DNA of 64,000 nt from PALSA-1355 sp035496575 (GCA_035496575.1 DATJEN010000143.1:1-64000); one strand, 5' to 3'. Positions 17,429 to 27,475 are shown, counted from the stretch's first letter. A program made the numbers and translations. Notes: generated by a model from the sequence alone, not told the origin.

Positions 17429-20155
17429 CTAAGCGGCCGCGCGACGCGGCACGATGGCGGGACGCTCGAGCGGAAGATGCGCGGCAGGAGCGGCCGGCCG
17501 AGCGCGGCTGATGAGTGTCAACAGGGCGGGCAGCATCACCAGCGAGGTGAACAAACAGCAGGTCACGCCGAGCGTGAGCACGCGTCCCAAGCTCTGCAAT
17601 CCTTGATGCGAAGCGATCATCAGCGATCCGAAGCCCACCAGCGTGGTCAGCGCATCGACGAGCACCGCCACCGCCGTGCCGGGCGACATGCGATAGACGC
17701 CGCTCGACTCGCGGAATTCGTGCACGATGTGCACGCCATAATCGACGCCGATGCCAAGTATCAGGGGCAGCGCGATCAGATTGGCGGGGTTCATCGCGAT
17801 CCCCAGCACGCCTAGCAAGCCGAACATTTGCAGCACGCCCACTCCCAGCGGCAAGGCGGCCAAGATGGCATAGTGCAGGCTTTTGAAGTCGAGCACGAGC
17901 ACCGCGATGATCACCAGCAGCGAATAGATCGCCGCCTCCTGGTAGCTGCGCTTCATCTCCAGCGAAGCTTCGTGCGCCTGTAGCGGATTTCCCGTGACTT
18001 GCGGATCGACCATGCGGACATCCGAAACAAAATGGGCCAGTGCATTGGTATCCCACATGTCGCCGCGCCCATAAATCTTGAGCAAATGCTTTCCATGCTG
18101 CCCGACGAAGCGGTCGACCAGGCTGCTGGGCAGATCGGTGAGCTTGGGAGGCTCTGGGTTGGCGATGCTGCGCAAAATGTGCAGCCGGCTCAGCAGGTCA
18201 CCGGCCATTTCCTGTTGGAAGCGCGACAATTGCGCATAGCAGTCCGAAAGCGGCATGCGCCTGAGCAAATCGCGCACGATCTCGAGCTGACGCACGCAGC
18301 GATCGTCAAAGCGGCCCCGCGCAAGCATGTCTTGAACCTGGCCTAACACCTGGCCGAGTTTTTCCGGTCGATCAACCGAAACCAATGGCGGGCGCTCCGG
18401 CAACCCCGCCAGCCGCGCCTGGATGCGCTCGATGACGGGTTGTTTGACTTCCAAATCGACTGGCAACAGCGAGACGATTTCCTCGGTGCGCTCCACGGTC
18501 GAGAGCTTCAGAAATTGAGCCTTGCGCGCGAGCAATTCTTCGCGGCTGTCGGCGATCGATAGCGCATACCACACGCTCTGATTGCACTCGGCCAGCAGCT
18601 TCTTTTCCAGCGCGACGCTCTCGAGCCCCTCGGCTTGCATATTGAGCAGGTTGTTGTCGTACCAAAGCCCTCCCAACCCGGTGGCCAAGACGGCGGTGCC
18701 GATCAGGGTCGCGCCGAGCGTGATGCGCGGGAACCGCGCGAAGGGCGCGATCCAGCGATGCACCCCGAGCGGCTGTGGCATGCGAACGCCCCACCCGCTG
18801 CGGTCGATCAGGTAGATCGACGCCGGCAACATAATCAGCTCGGCGGCGGCACACAGCAATAGCCCGCCGCCGGCGATGATGCCCAGCTCGGCCACGCCTT
18901 TGAAACTGGTGAAGCCGGCCGCGAAAAATGCAATCGCGGTCGTCACCGCCCCGGTCAAGATGGCTGGCCCGGCGCCGCGCGCCGTTTCCAGCAGCGCTTC
19001 TTCGCAATCCAGGCTTTCGCTGCGAAGCTGCAGGTAGCGCGCGACGTAATACACGCCATAATCGATGCCGATCCCGATCATCGTGACCGTGAACGACACG
19101 CTGAGAATATTGAGGTGGCCGACCGACAAGGTCACATATCCAAATGCCCAGGCCATGCCCACCAGCAGGATCAGGTTGGCCAGGAGCGCGTGCCGCGCTC
19201 CGCCAAAACCGGCCACGAACAACAGCCCCACGCCCAACATCGACACGGCGCTAGCCCAGAACATCGAGCTTTGGCTCGAGCGCATCTCGTCGTTTTCCAT
19301 GATCGGCAAACCGGTGAGGCCAATCTTGGTGCCTGGATGGCGGGCTTGCGTGTGCGCTATCAACGAACGCAGCACGTCGGTGGCTTCGGTGTAGTGATTG
19401 AAGCCATCCTGCCCACGAGCCAGCCGCAGCAGCACAAAGCCAAGCTGTCCTTGCTTGGTCAGCAAATAGTCGGAATTGAGCTCGCTCAGAATCGCGAACG
19501 AGGAAGGCATCTCGGGCCAAGGTGATTGGTATCGCCGGCGCTGCCCGAGCGATTCGCTTAAGCTCGCGGCCAGGCGCTCGAGCTTCTCGCGTCCCGCTGC
19601 CGCGTCCGCGGGAGCGGCGCCGCCTGAGCGCGCCGCGGCCCCGAGCTGCTGCGACAACCCGGCCGCCATGTTGCCGAGGTTCAACGGGGACCAATCGCCG
19701 CCCAGAATCGGGCCGAGCTCGTTCAGGAAATGTTCGATTCCCTGCAGCTCTTCGGGCGAAACGTAATGCAGCCCTTTGGAGCGAATCTTGCCGAGATCGA
19801 CCTCGTGCAGCACCGCATGGAAAAGGCGGTCCTCGCGCGCAAGCGCGGTTGAGAGTTCTTGCAGGACAGGAACAACCTGTTCGCGTCCGGCGCCTTCGAC
19901 GACGATCACAGCGTCATCTTCGTCGCCAAACTCCTTGATGTACTCAATCCATAAGCGATTGTAGTTGCTCTTGGGATTGAGCAGATCCAGGCGGCTGGTC
20001 TGATAGCCCAGGCGCGTAGCGGTCAGGTAGCAGGCGACGCCGGCCAGCGCGATGCAGATAGCAATCGTGGCGACTGGAAACGCCAAGATTGCGCGCGTCA
20101 TCCAGACAAACGGCCGAGCTAAGAATAGCTGGTCGGCCGTAGAGGGTCCTTCCAT
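17429..20155 (-). CDS. RND superfamily transporter, MMPL type
   Basis: A 908-residue inner-membrane exporter of the MMPL/HpnN-like branch of RND permeases. It has a duplicated layout: one helix, a periplasmic domain, then five helices, twice. The paired proton-relay regions are visible as GIGIDYGVYYVARYLQ in the first half and GIGVDYGVHIVHEF in the second. Members export lipids, hopanoids or similar molecules; the substrate cannot be read here. It lies 127 bp upstream of the first kdp ORF on the same strand, but the kdp box lies between them, so separate control is likely. Confidence 0.85.
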   Translation of the reverse strand: MEGPSTADQLFLARPFVWMTRAILAFPVATIAICIALAGVACYLTATRLGYQTSRLDLLNPKSNYNRLWIEYIKEFGDEDDAVIVVEGAGREQVVPVLQELSTALAREDRLFHAVLHEVDLGKIRSKGLHYVSPEELQGIEHFLNELGPILGGDWSPLNLGNMAAGLSQQLGAAARSGGAAPADAAAGREKLERLAASLSESLGQRRRYQSPWPEMPSSFAILSELNSDYLLTKQGQLGFVLLRLARGQDGFNHYTEATDVLRSLIAHTQARHPGTKIGLTGLPIMENDEMRSSQSSMFWASAVSMLGVGLLFVAGFGGARHALLANLILLVGMAWAFGYVTLSVGHLNILSVSFTVTMIGIGIDYGVYYVARYLQLRSESLDCEEALLETARGAGPAILTGAVTTAIAFFAAGFTSFKGVAELGIIAGGGLLLCAAAELIMLPASIYLIDRSGWGVRMPQPLGVHRWIAPFARFPRITLGATLIGTAVLATGLGGLWYDNNLLNMQAEGLESVALEKKLLAECNQSVWYALSIADSREELLARKAQFLKLSTVERTEEIVSLLPVDLEVKQPVIERIQARLAGLPERPPLVSVDRPEKLGQVLGQVQDMLARGRFDDRCVRQLEIVRDLLRRMPLSDCYAQLSRFQQEMAGDLLSRLHILRSIANPEPPKLTDLPSSLVDRFVGQHGKHLLKIYGRGDMWDTNALAHFVSDVRMVDPQVTGNPLQAHEASLEMKRSYQEAAIYSLLVIIAVLVLDFKSLHYAILAALPLGVGVLQMFGLLGVLGIAMNPANLIALPLILGIGVDYGVHIVHEFRESSGVYRMSPGTAVAVLVDALTTLVGFGSLMIASHQGLQSLGRVLTLGVTCCLFTSLVMLPALLTLISRARPAAPAAHLPLERPAIVPRRAAA

Positions 20156-20360
20156 CCCAGCGCCCTACCTCCCTGTGGGGTCGTCGCAGACAAGGTTGCC
20201 CGTCCAATTGCACCGGTGGGCGCTCGAACGTGGGCGGGATTCTAGTGGGGGGCCTCACCACGGCACAAGACGAGTTCAGCACCTGAAAATCAGCCTAAAA
20301 TGGCCGACCATCAGCGCTTCAGGCGAGATGCGGCATGAAGCTAGCCAGCGGACGCCGTCC

Positions 20361-21722
20361 TCATTCGGGCAGCGGCTTTCCCTTGGTCTCCGGACAAAAC
20401 CAGATGAGCACCATGCCGACCACATAGATCAGGCTGGTGATCGCGCCGGTGCGCGCGTAGTCTTCGCCGAAGTGATTGAGCAACTGGCCGCTGACGAGCG
20501 TGCCGCCGGCCGCCAAAACTCGCCCGAAATTGAACGCAAAGCCTTGCGCCGTGGCGCGGATCCGCGTCGGGAAAAGCTCGGGCAGATAGAGCGGCAGCCA
20601 GCCGTAGAAGCCGGCCGTCAAACAACCAGCCAATCCAACCAACGTGAGAAAAGCTCCCCCGAATTCGAGCGGCGCCCCCAAGTGTTCACTGATCTGCGGC
20701 AAACGAAACAACGTTCCGCAAACGAGCAGCGAACCCAGGCAGAGCATGAAATAAGTTCTGCGGCGGCTGAACAGTTCAGCCATGTAAGCGGCTAGCATGG
20801 TGCCAATGATCGCGCCAATGGCTGAGGCAATCTGCGTATACGAACGCGCGGTGGGCGCTCCGTTGGAAATCTTGTCGGCCCACGACGGCACCCATTGGAT
20901 CGAGCCCCATGTGCCCAAAAGCGCCGTTGCGCCCAGGCAGGTGCTGAGGATCGTGTTTCGCGCCAAGCGGCTGGAAAAAATCTCGCGCACGCGGGCTGGC
21001 GGCGCTTGGCTGGCGGCGTGTTGCCAGCGCTCTGACTCCGGGACAAAGATCCGCACGAAAAACGTCAGCACCGCCGGCGCCGCGCCCACGAACATCAAGA
21101 GCCGCCAACCGGATTTGTCCGCTCCGATCAGGCGGGTCACTGAGTCGGCCGATAATCCAAGATCGACGAGCGCCTGTTCGGCGGCGCCGATGAAGCTGGC
21201 CATTACGAGCCCCACCAGCGCAATGAGCAGGAAGCCGACGTTGGCGGCGGCGCCAATCAAGCCCGCCAACATGGGGCGCGATTTGGAGGGCCAGATCTCC
21301 ATGACCAGTGCGACCCCGAGCGACCACTCGCCGCCCATGCCCAGCGATGCCACGAAGCGCAAGACCGCCAGTTGCAGCGGCGTGTCGGCGAAACCGCACA
21401 GGCCAGAAAAAATCGCATACGTAAGCACGCTCCACACCATGGCGCGCACGCGGCCGATGCGATCACCGAGCCAGCCGAACAGCAGGCCGCCGCCCGCCGC
21501 ACCCAACAGGAACATGGCGGTAATGCCGGATAGCCAGGTCCCCATGTCGGCCTCGGCGCTGGGCCCTAATAGCTCGCGCAGGGCCGGACGCGCGCACAAG
21601 GGAAATAGCCCCTGCTCCAAGCCATCGAACATCCAGCCCAGAAAAGCGGCCGCCAGTGCCATGTACTCGCCGCGACGCGAAACGTTAGGGGCTCCAATCG
21701 TTTCGATTCCGTTCTTGCTCAT
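20361..21722 (-). CDS. MFS transporter, sugar/organic-acid proton symporter type
   Basis: A 453-residue major facilitator with twelve predicted helices. The loop 2-3 signature is GWLGDRIGRVRAM, and FVASLGMGGEWSLGVALV matches the metabolite:H+ symporter branch (sialate, aromatic acid, shikimate and similar). The large central loop contains VPESERW. It begins 10 bases after the sodium symporter gene, so the two are probably co-transcribed. The substrate is unknown. Confidence 0.85.
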   Translation of the reverse strand: MSKNGIETIGAPNVSRRGEYMALAAAFLGWMFDGLEQGLFPLCARPALRELLGPSAEADMGTWLSGITAMFLLGAAGGGLLFGWLGDRIGRVRAMVWSVLTYAIFSGLCGFADTPLQLAVLRFVASLGMGGEWSLGVALVMEIWPSKSRPMLAGLIGAAANVGFLLIALVGLVMASFIGAAEQALVDLGLSADSVTRLIGADKSGWRLLMFVGAAPAVLTFFVRIFVPESERWQHAASQAPPARVREIFSSRLARNTILSTCLGATALLGTWGSIQWVPSWADKISNGAPTARSYTQIASAIGAIIGTMLAAYMAELFSRRRTYFMLCLGSLLVCGTLFRLPQISEHLGAPLEFGGAFLTLVGLAGCLTAGFYGWLPLYLPELFPTRIRATAQGFAFNFGRVLAAGGTLVSGQLLNHFGEDYARTGAITSLIYVVGMVLIWFCPETKGKPLPE

Positions 21723-21732
21723 TCGAATGCTT

Positions 21733-23364
21733 TCAAGTTTCCAGGCCAGCGCGCGTGTTTAAAGCCGTGGCTGGGCGCGGACCAAACAGCGCGGCAATCA
21801 ATTCGACTGAAGGTGGCTTGGTCACGAGAGTCGTCAGCACGCCGACGATCGCTGAAACCGCCAATCCCCACACGATAGGATCCAGGCCGAGCAGTTGGTA
21901 CGGTTCGAAGAACCGCTTGCTCTCCAACAAAGGACCGCACAAGAACAGCGCAAGCGCGGTCATCGCTCCGGCGACCATGCTTGCCAGAGTTCCGGCGGCT
22001 GTCGCGCGCCGCCAAAAAGCCAACATCAACGCAGCCGTCACGAATGTAGACGCCAGCCCGGTCGCGCTGAATACCACCAGCTTTTGCAAGAAGTCGACCG
22101 GCTGCACGTTCGAGGCGACGCCAATCAGGCCGAACGCGATCATGACCAGGCGCGACACGCGACGAATTTCGGCGTCTCCGGCGGCGGGCCGCAAGAAGCG
22201 CTGATAGATATCGCGGACCACCCCCGAGGCGATTACCACCAGATACGTGCTGACCGTCGCCATCACGGCTCCAAACGGGGCTGCCAGAATCAACCCGCTC
22301 AACAGCGATCCGCCGCTCCACCCCTGCGTGGACCAGATGGCCAGCCGCGGGATGATTTCGTCCTCGGGGGTCACGTGTGGCATCAGCGCCCGCGCGCAAA
22401 TACAGATGACGATCAGGGGCAGATAGATCAACAGATTGTAAATCGAGAGCAACACAATCGAGCGCCGCAGCGTGGCGGTGTCCTTGCAGGCCATCACGCG
22501 AACCATGCCGGCCGGAGACCCGATGCCGCCGATCGGCCACACGAAAAAGAAAGAGATCGCCGAGCCCAGCAGCAAGAACGGAGGCTTGTCGGCTTTCGGC
22601 AGTCCGGGACCCGATGCGAATTGCGGCCCCGTCGCCGAGAGCGCCTCGACGGTCGGGCTGGCCCAGCCGGACTGGCTCGCCACGGGCACCACGAGGCAAA
22701 ACAACAGAATCACCCCAATCGCCATCAGGACGCTTTGAAATAAGTCGGTCCACACCGAGGCGAGAAATCCACCGATCAGCGTGTAGCCAACTACCGTGAC
22801 CGTGAACAGGGCCAGGCCCAACAAGTAAGCCCGATCGACGCCATCCGCGGCGATTTCCTCCGTTAGCGCCAGCCCACCGGCATGAGGCCAGGCGAGTTTC
22901 ATGACGATGGCGCCGGCTTTGAACTGCGCGATCATGAGAAAGCTCATGAACCCCATGATGAACAGCGATGCGACCAGGCCCACGCGCTCGTCGCCGAAGC
23001 GGGCGTCGAAGAGGTCCGGCACCGTGATGGCGCCTGTGCGCCGCGATAATTGCGCGAAGCGCTTTCCAAGCACCGCGAAACCCGTGATTGGCACGGCCAT
23101 GTAGCCGGCGATCCACAGCGCCACAATCCAGCCGTGGGTATACACCAGCGCCGGAAATCCCATGAAGGTGCCGCCACTTTGCACGGTGGCGGTCAGGGCA
23201 AGGGCCCACGCGCCCAATCCGCGATTTCCCAGGAAGAAGCCCTGCACGAATCCGCCGCGCTCCACGGCTTTTTCGGCGCGCGTGCCCAGCCACACCGAGA
23301 TGGCCATGACCACCAACAGCATGATCATGGTGCCATAGCCTACCGAGAGCCCAGCACTATCCAT
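21733..23364 (-). CDS. sodium:solute symporter, PanF-like
   Basis: A 543-residue SSS-family Na+ symporter with about 13 helices. Core segments are FFLGNRGLGAWALALTATVQ, GGTFMGFPALVYTHGW and PIGGIGSPAGMVRVMACKD. The last resembles pantothenate permease PanF, and the gene order agrees: in E. coli a DUF997 protein (YhdT) precedes panF, and here the DUF997 gene overlaps this start by eight bases. Pantothenate uptake is a reasonable guess; another organic anion is possible. Confidence 0.85.
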   Translation of the reverse strand: MDSAGLSVGYGTMIMLLVVMAISVWLGTRAEKAVERGGFVQGFFLGNRGLGAWALALTATVQSGGTFMGFPALVYTHGWIVALWIAGYMAVPITGFAVLGKRFAQLSRRTGAITVPDLFDARFGDERVGLVASLFIMGFMSFLMIAQFKAGAIVMKLAWPHAGGLALTEEIAADGVDRAYLLGLALFTVTVVGYTLIGGFLASVWTDLFQSVLMAIGVILLFCLVVPVASQSGWASPTVEALSATGPQFASGPGLPKADKPPFLLLGSAISFFFVWPIGGIGSPAGMVRVMACKDTATLRRSIVLLSIYNLLIYLPLIVICICARALMPHVTPEDEIIPRLAIWSTQGWSGGSLLSGLILAAPFGAVMATVSTYLVVIASGVVRDIYQRFLRPAAGDAEIRRVSRLVMIAFGLIGVASNVQPVDFLQKLVVFSATGLASTFVTAALMLAFWRRATAAGTLASMVAGAMTALALFLCGPLLESKRFFEPYQLLGLDPIVWGLAVSAIVGVLTTLVTKPPSVELIAALFGPRPATALNTRAGLET

Positions 23365-23704
23365 GCACGGTCTCTCCGGCGGCCGGAGCGGGCAGCGAAC
23401 TTTCGTCTTCGAGCGGTTCGTCTCCCATGAATCTGAAAGCGAACCAGGTGGAGACGATCACGCACGAAATCCACGGCACCACAATGCCCCAAAAAACCCA
23501 ATCCGGAAACCACAGCACGAAAGTCAACGCCTCGGGCGCGCGGTCGTATCCGTTCAGGTAGCAATAGGTGATGGTGTAGACCATGGAAACCAGCCACAAG
23601 GCCAGCGCGAACAGGGCTTCGCGGCGTGCCGAGCGCACCAGCCGATCTTCGCCGCGCGTGGCGCTAGCGGGCGAACCTTGCTGCGGACGGTCGAAAGAAG
23701 TCAT
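23357..23704 (-). CDS. DUF997 (YhdT-like) membrane protein
   Basis: A 115-residue protein with two helices: EALFALALWLVSMVYTITYC and FWGIVVPWISCVIVSTWFAF. Between them is the family-typical loop ending LWFPDWVF. DUF997/YhdT proteins sit next to SSS symporters and are thought to be accessory subunits. The stop overlaps the symporter start by eight bases, implying coupled translation. Start at 23704; the frame extends to 23773 but without a better signal. Confidence 0.8.
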   Translation of the reverse strand: MTSFDRPQQGSPASATRGEDRLVRSARREALFALALWLVSMVYTITYCYLNGYDRAPEALTFVLWFPDWVFWGIVVPWISCVIVSTWFAFRFMGDEPLEDESSLPAPAAGETVHG

Positions 23705-23785
23705 GCAGAGAAGATACTGCAAGCGGCGCGCGGTTGCCAGAATCAAAACAATGACCGCCGCCGCGATAGGCACTCGCTTAGCGCG

Positions 23786-25027
23786 TCAGCCCTCGGCGCG
23801 AACCGCATCGTCTGCGCCACCCGAGTTGACGGCCGTTGGTCCCTCGTCGACGGCGGGAACGCCGTCTGGCCCCGTCTTGAGGGGCGGCAATCCATGCAGA
23901 TCGCGCTCTTCGGGCAGAAAGACCTCGTCGAATTCGGTCGCATCGACGTGCCGGCGCAGTAAGAAGTAGATGGCGGTCGATGCGCACCAGAAGTAGCTAA
24001 AGATAAATCCGAAGGCCAGCGTGCGCAGCACGTTGTTCCAGAAACTAATGAGCGCGGTGCCCGCATTGCCGAGGATGCCCAATTCCTCGCGGCGCAGCAC
24101 GAGGTCCAGGCGATTGGCGCCGCTGCCCCAGCCCACGGCCCAACTGATGGTGCCCATGATCCAGAATGTGAACAGCGACACGATGTACCATCCCAGCACG
24201 CCGACCAGGGCCGCGACCAGGACATAGAACAGATAGTGCAAGGGGCGCTGGTAGGCGTAGGAATAGGAATGGCTGAGCGCGCCGAACGAGTCGGTGCCTT
24301 CGGTGCTGATGGCGGCCCACATCAAGGGCCAACTAAAGAATAAACCCAGCAGCAAGAAGGCCATGATAAAGCCATCGAGCAGCACGAGCGGCCACACGAT
24401 TCCCGCCACAAGCACGCCCACCTCGCTGCGCATGATGAGCCCCAGCAGCATCAAAAACACAGCCGCGAGCGCCACTCCCAAGAGCGGAAACAAGGGCGCC
24501 ACGAAATACGAGCCCAGCCGCGAGCGCGCAAAACCGGTCAACCTCACCCAGGAGACGTTTTCGTTGCGCGCAAGCGCGATGGCCGCCTGCCGCGTGATGG
24601 CGCCCCCAAAGAACGACCAGATGAACAAGCTCCACAGCGCGCAGGCCAACAGGTACATCAGGCGCGTGAAGTCCTGCACTTCGAACATCTGCACGAACGC
24701 GCGCGTGATCTCGTTCCATGCCACCACGATGGGGCTCGTGCGCCGCCAGGTCTCCGTGTGCTCGAGCTCCTCGAGCGGAGCATGCACGAGCGGCAGTTCC
24801 CAGGGCCAGGCCGAATCCACCGCGATACGTGTCTCGAGCCAGCCATCGTTGGATTCGGCAAACAAACTGCCCAAGATGCGCCAACCGGCGACCATTCCGG
24901 CCAGGGCGATGGCCGCCAGCAACAGCGCGCGAAAGTTGAGCGCCAACCGCACTGCGCGAAACAGCCGCACCGCTGGAAACGCCTCGGGCCAATCGACGTT
25001 CGTAAGCGCCACGCGCTCGGCTGCCAT
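23786..25027 (-). CDS. multi-pass membrane protein of unknown function
   Basis: A 413-residue integral membrane protein. Helices are visible at LLLAAIALAGMVAGW, LMYLLACALWSLFIWSFFG, APLFPLLGVALAAVFLMLLG, VAGIVWPLVLLDGFIMAFLL and YLFYVLVAALVGVLGWYIV, with a large hydrophilic segment after the first. The C-terminus is acidic and proline-rich. I do not recognise a family. GGAGG (25034-25038) 6 bases before the ATG at 25027 fixes the start. It may be transcribed with the transporter genes downstream (81 bp gap). Confidence 0.7.
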   Translation of the reverse strand: MAAERVALTNVDWPEAFPAVRLFRAVRLALNFRALLLAAIALAGMVAGWRILGSLFAESNDGWLETRIAVDSAWPWELPLVHAPLEELEHTETWRRTSPIVVAWNEITRAFVQMFEVQDFTRLMYLLACALWSLFIWSFFGGAITRQAAIALARNENVSWVRLTGFARSRLGSYFVAPLFPLLGVALAAVFLMLLGLIMRSEVGVLVAGIVWPLVLLDGFIMAFLLLGLFFSWPLMWAAISTEGTDSFGALSHSYSYAYQRPLHYLFYVLVAALVGVLGWYIVSLFTFWIMGTISWAVGWGSGANRLDLVLRREELGILGNAGTALISFWNNVLRTLAFGFIFSYFWCASTAIYFLLRRHVDATEFDEVFLPEERDLHGLPPLKTGPDGVPAVDEGPTAVNSGGADDAVRAEG

Positions 25028-25161
25028 AACCAACCTCCGCTTAATGTGCACGCCTGAGTAGCTGGACAGCGGCGATTATACGAGTTGAGCGGTCGGGCAA
25101 GAATAGAGAATCCCGGTAAGCTCAGAGACGCGGAGGGCGGCGAGGCTGATTAGACCGCGGC

Positions 25162-25350
25162 TCAGTCGTTTTCACTCTCGTCCGACCGATCGGAACCCTC
25201 GTCGGACAAATCGCGCACCGGGATGGAAATGTCCTCGTTCAACCAGCGGCCGAGGTCAATCTGCCGGCAGCGCGGACTGCAAAATGGCATGAACCGCGAA
25301 GCCTGCGGATCGAAGTTTTTGCCGCAAGTGGGGCAGCGCACCTGTGTCAT
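25162..25350 (-). CDS. yacG: YacG-type zinc-binding DNA gyrase inhibitor
   Basis: A 62-residue protein with zinc ligands Cys6, Cys9, Cys24 and Cys28 in RCPTCGKNF and FCSPRCRQIDLGRWLNE, the YacG signature. In E. coli YacG binds the C-terminal part of GyrB and blocks DNA binding by gyrase. The tail is acidic (DEGSDRSDESEND). It follows fmdB after 9 bases. Confidence 0.88.
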   Translation of the reverse strand: MTQVRCPTCGKNFDPQASRFMPFCSPRCRQIDLGRWLNEDISIPVRDLSDEGSDRSDESEND

Positions 25351-25359
25351 GGGAACAAG

Positions 25360-25689
25360 CTATTCCGACTTCTTGGGCTTGGCGGAGGCCGGCTTCGTCT
25401 CCGATTTCGCAGCTCCGTTCGTGCTCTCGCCGCTTTTCGCGCTCTTCGAGTCGCTCTTCGATTCACCGCTCGATGAATCGGCGCTGGCCGCCTTTTTATA
25501 GGACTCGCTACGATAGTCGGTTTGGTAGAAACCCGAGCCCTTGAACATGATGGCAGCGCCCGTGCCAAACAGGCGGCGCAATTTCATTTTGCCGCACTCC
25601 GGACATTTGCGCTGCACGGGGTCGTTGATCGACTGAAACAGCTCGAACTTGTGGCCGCAGGCGTCGCAAAGGTAATCGTAGGTTGGCAT
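25360..25689 (-). CDS. FmdB-family zinc ribbon protein
   Basis: A 109-residue protein. The N-terminal zinc ribbon has Cys8, Cys11, Cys29 and Cys32 (PTYDYLCDACGHKFE, RKCPECGKMKLRRLF), followed by GSGFYQTDYRSESYKK, the conserved end of the FmdB domain. The last 35 residues are a low-complexity Ser/Lys/Ala tail. Function in the family is unclear; a regulatory role was proposed from one member. It lies 36 bases after grpE. Confidence 0.85.
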   Translation of the reverse strand: MPTYDYLCDACGHKFELFQSINDPVQRKCPECGKMKLRRLFGTGAAIMFKGSGFYQTDYRSESYKKAASADSSSGESKSDSKSAKSGESTNGAAKSETKPASAKPKKSE

Positions 25690-25725
25690 AGATCTCCAAT
25701 GGTCGGATGCTTCTATCCGCTGGCC

Positions 25726-26283
25726 TTACTTGCTGAGCGGCGTCGACACGATCACCTGCGCCGGCCGCACAACCCGCTCGTGAAGCGTGTAGCCATCTTG
25801 GGCCACGAGCACGACCGTGTTGGGCGGAAATTCGTCGGTCGGTTGTTGGGAGATTGCCTCGTGAAAGGCTGGATCAAATGGCTGGTGGAGTGCCGCGATC
25901 TGCCGGCAGTCGTGCTTCGCCAAAGTATTGACCAGGCTCTGCGCCACCATCTTGACGCCCTCGAGCAGACCGTTGCCGCCGGATGAGTCCGCGGCGCCGA
26001 TCGCCCGTTGCAGATTGTCGAGCACCGGCAACAAATCTCGCAACAGCGGCAGAGCCGCGTAGCGGCGCTCATCGTCCAGCTCGCGGCGGGCCCGCTTGCG
26101 ATAGTTGTCCAATTCGGCTTGCGCGCGCAACACGCGGTCGCTGGCGTCCTCCAAATCGATGCGCAGCTTCGAGATTTCCGCTTCGCTGGCATCCAGGGCC
26201 GCGTCGGCGGCCGCCGAGTCGATCGCGCCTGATCCGATCGGCAGCGAATCGGGATTTGTTCTGTTTCGTGATGAATCGGCCAT
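25726..26283 (-). CDS. grpE: GrpE, DnaK nucleotide-exchange factor
   Basis: A 185-residue protein that releases ADP from DnaK. The long N-terminal coiled coil (about residues 25-80) leads to DNYRKRARRELDDERRYA, the family core LPVLDNLQRAI, and the C-terminal beta domain with FDPAFHEAISQQ and VLVAQDGYTLHERVVRPAQV. It begins 21 bases after dnaJ. No dnaK lies in the window. Confidence 0.95.
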   Translation of the reverse strand: MADSSRNRTNPDSLPIGSGAIDSAAADAALDASEAEISKLRIDLEDASDRVLRAQAELDNYRKRARRELDDERRYAALPLLRDLLPVLDNLQRAIGAADSSGGNGLLEGVKMVAQSLVNTLAKHDCRQIAALHQPFDPAFHEAISQQPTDEFPPNTVVLVAQDGYTLHERVVRPAQVIVSTPLSK

Positions 26284-26304
26284 GTTATTCTCCGCTGGGC
26301 TGCA

Positions 26305-27432
26305 TCAGCCTTCGCCGAAATACTCGCGCACCTTCTCGAAGAAGCTCTTTCGGTGCGGAGTCACTTCCACGTGCTCGTGCTCCGCCAGTTGCCGTAGCAG
26401 TTCCTCTTGCTTGGAACTAATCGTCTTGGGCACTTCGATGTTCACCTGCACCAGCAAGTCCCCGATGCCTCGCGCACGCGGACTGGGCATGCCGCGCCCG
26501 CGCACCTTGAACAACTCGCCCGATTGCGTTCCCGCGGGCACTCTCAGATCGACCGGACCGTCGAGTGAGGGCACCTCGATGGTCGAGCCGAGCGCCGCCT
26601 GCGAGTACGAAATGGGGATGCGAACAATCAAGTGCTGGCCGTCGCGCTGGAAGAGTGGATGCTCTTTAACCTTGATGAAACAATAACAATCGCCGCGCGG
26701 TCCGCCGTTCGTGCTCGGGTCGCCTTCGCCGGGCAAGCGAACCCGCATTTGATCGTCGATGCCGGCGGGAATCTGCACGTCGCGCTTGACTCGCTGCCGC
26801 ACGTAGCCCGCCGCGCGGCATTTGGCACAGGGCTCTTTGACGATCGAGCCTGCGCCGTGGCAGGAGGGGCAGGTCGTCTGCACGCGAAAGATGCCGGTGC
26901 TCTGCACCACCTGGCCCCGGCCTCCACAGTAGCTGCACGTCAGGCGCGCCGAACCAGCTTTGGCGCCGGTCCCCTGGCAATCCTCGCACACTTCGTGCCG
27001 TTCGAACTCCACGGTTTTGCTGACGCCCCGCGCCGCTTCGACCAGGTCCAGCGTGACATCGCAACGCACGTCGCCGCCCTTGTTAGCTCGACGTCCGCCA
27101 CCTCGCCCGCCGAAGATGTCGCCGAACGCGCTGTCGCCAAAGATGTCGCCAAACGCCGCGAAGATGTCGTTGACGTCCGTGAAATGCCGACCGGCAGCCG
27201 CGCCCGCATGACCATAGCGGTCGTAGCGCGCGCGTCTATCGCGGTCGCCGAGCACTTCGAATGCTTCGGCCGCTTCTTTAAATAGCGCGATCGCGTCTTC
27301 GTCCCCCGGATTTTTGTCGGGGTGATGCTTGATCGCCAAACGGCGATACGCCTCCGCGATCACTTTGTCCGAGGCCGTGCGCTCCACGCCCAGGACCTCG
27401 TAATAGTCACGTTTGCCGGACATTGTCGCCAT
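26305..27432 (-). CDS. dnaJ: DnaJ, Hsp40 co-chaperone
   Basis: A 375-residue type I Hsp40 that presents substrates to DnaK and stimulates its ATPase. The J domain carries HHPDKNPG, followed by a Gly/Phe-rich region (DIFGDSAFGDIFGGRGGG). Four zinc motifs follow: CEDCQGTG, CSYCGGRG, CPSCHGAG and CAKCRAAG. The fourth departs from CxxCxGxG by losing the first Gly. The C-terminal substrate domain includes GEGDPSTNGG. Starts at 27432 and 27423 are both possible. Confidence 0.95.
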   Translation of the reverse strand: MATMSGKRDYYEVLGVERTASDKVIAEAYRRLAIKHHPDKNPGDEDAIALFKEAAEAFEVLGDRDRRARYDRYGHAGAAAGRHFTDVNDIFAAFGDIFGDSAFGDIFGGRGGGRRANKGGDVRCDVTLDLVEAARGVSKTVEFERHEVCEDCQGTGAKAGSARLTCSYCGGRGQVVQSTGIFRVQTTCPSCHGAGSIVKEPCAKCRAAGYVRQRVKRDVQIPAGIDDQMRVRLPGEGDPSTNGGPRGDCYCFIKVKEHPLFQRDGQHLIVRIPISYSQAALGSTIEVPSLDGPVDLRVPAGTQSGELFKVRGRGMPSPRARGIGDLLVQVNIEVPKTISSKQEELLRQLAEHEHVEVTPHRKSFFEKVREYFGEG

Positions 27433-27475
27433 GGGGTTCCGTTCGTTTAGCGCTCGCTGCGCGTCTAGACCCTAA

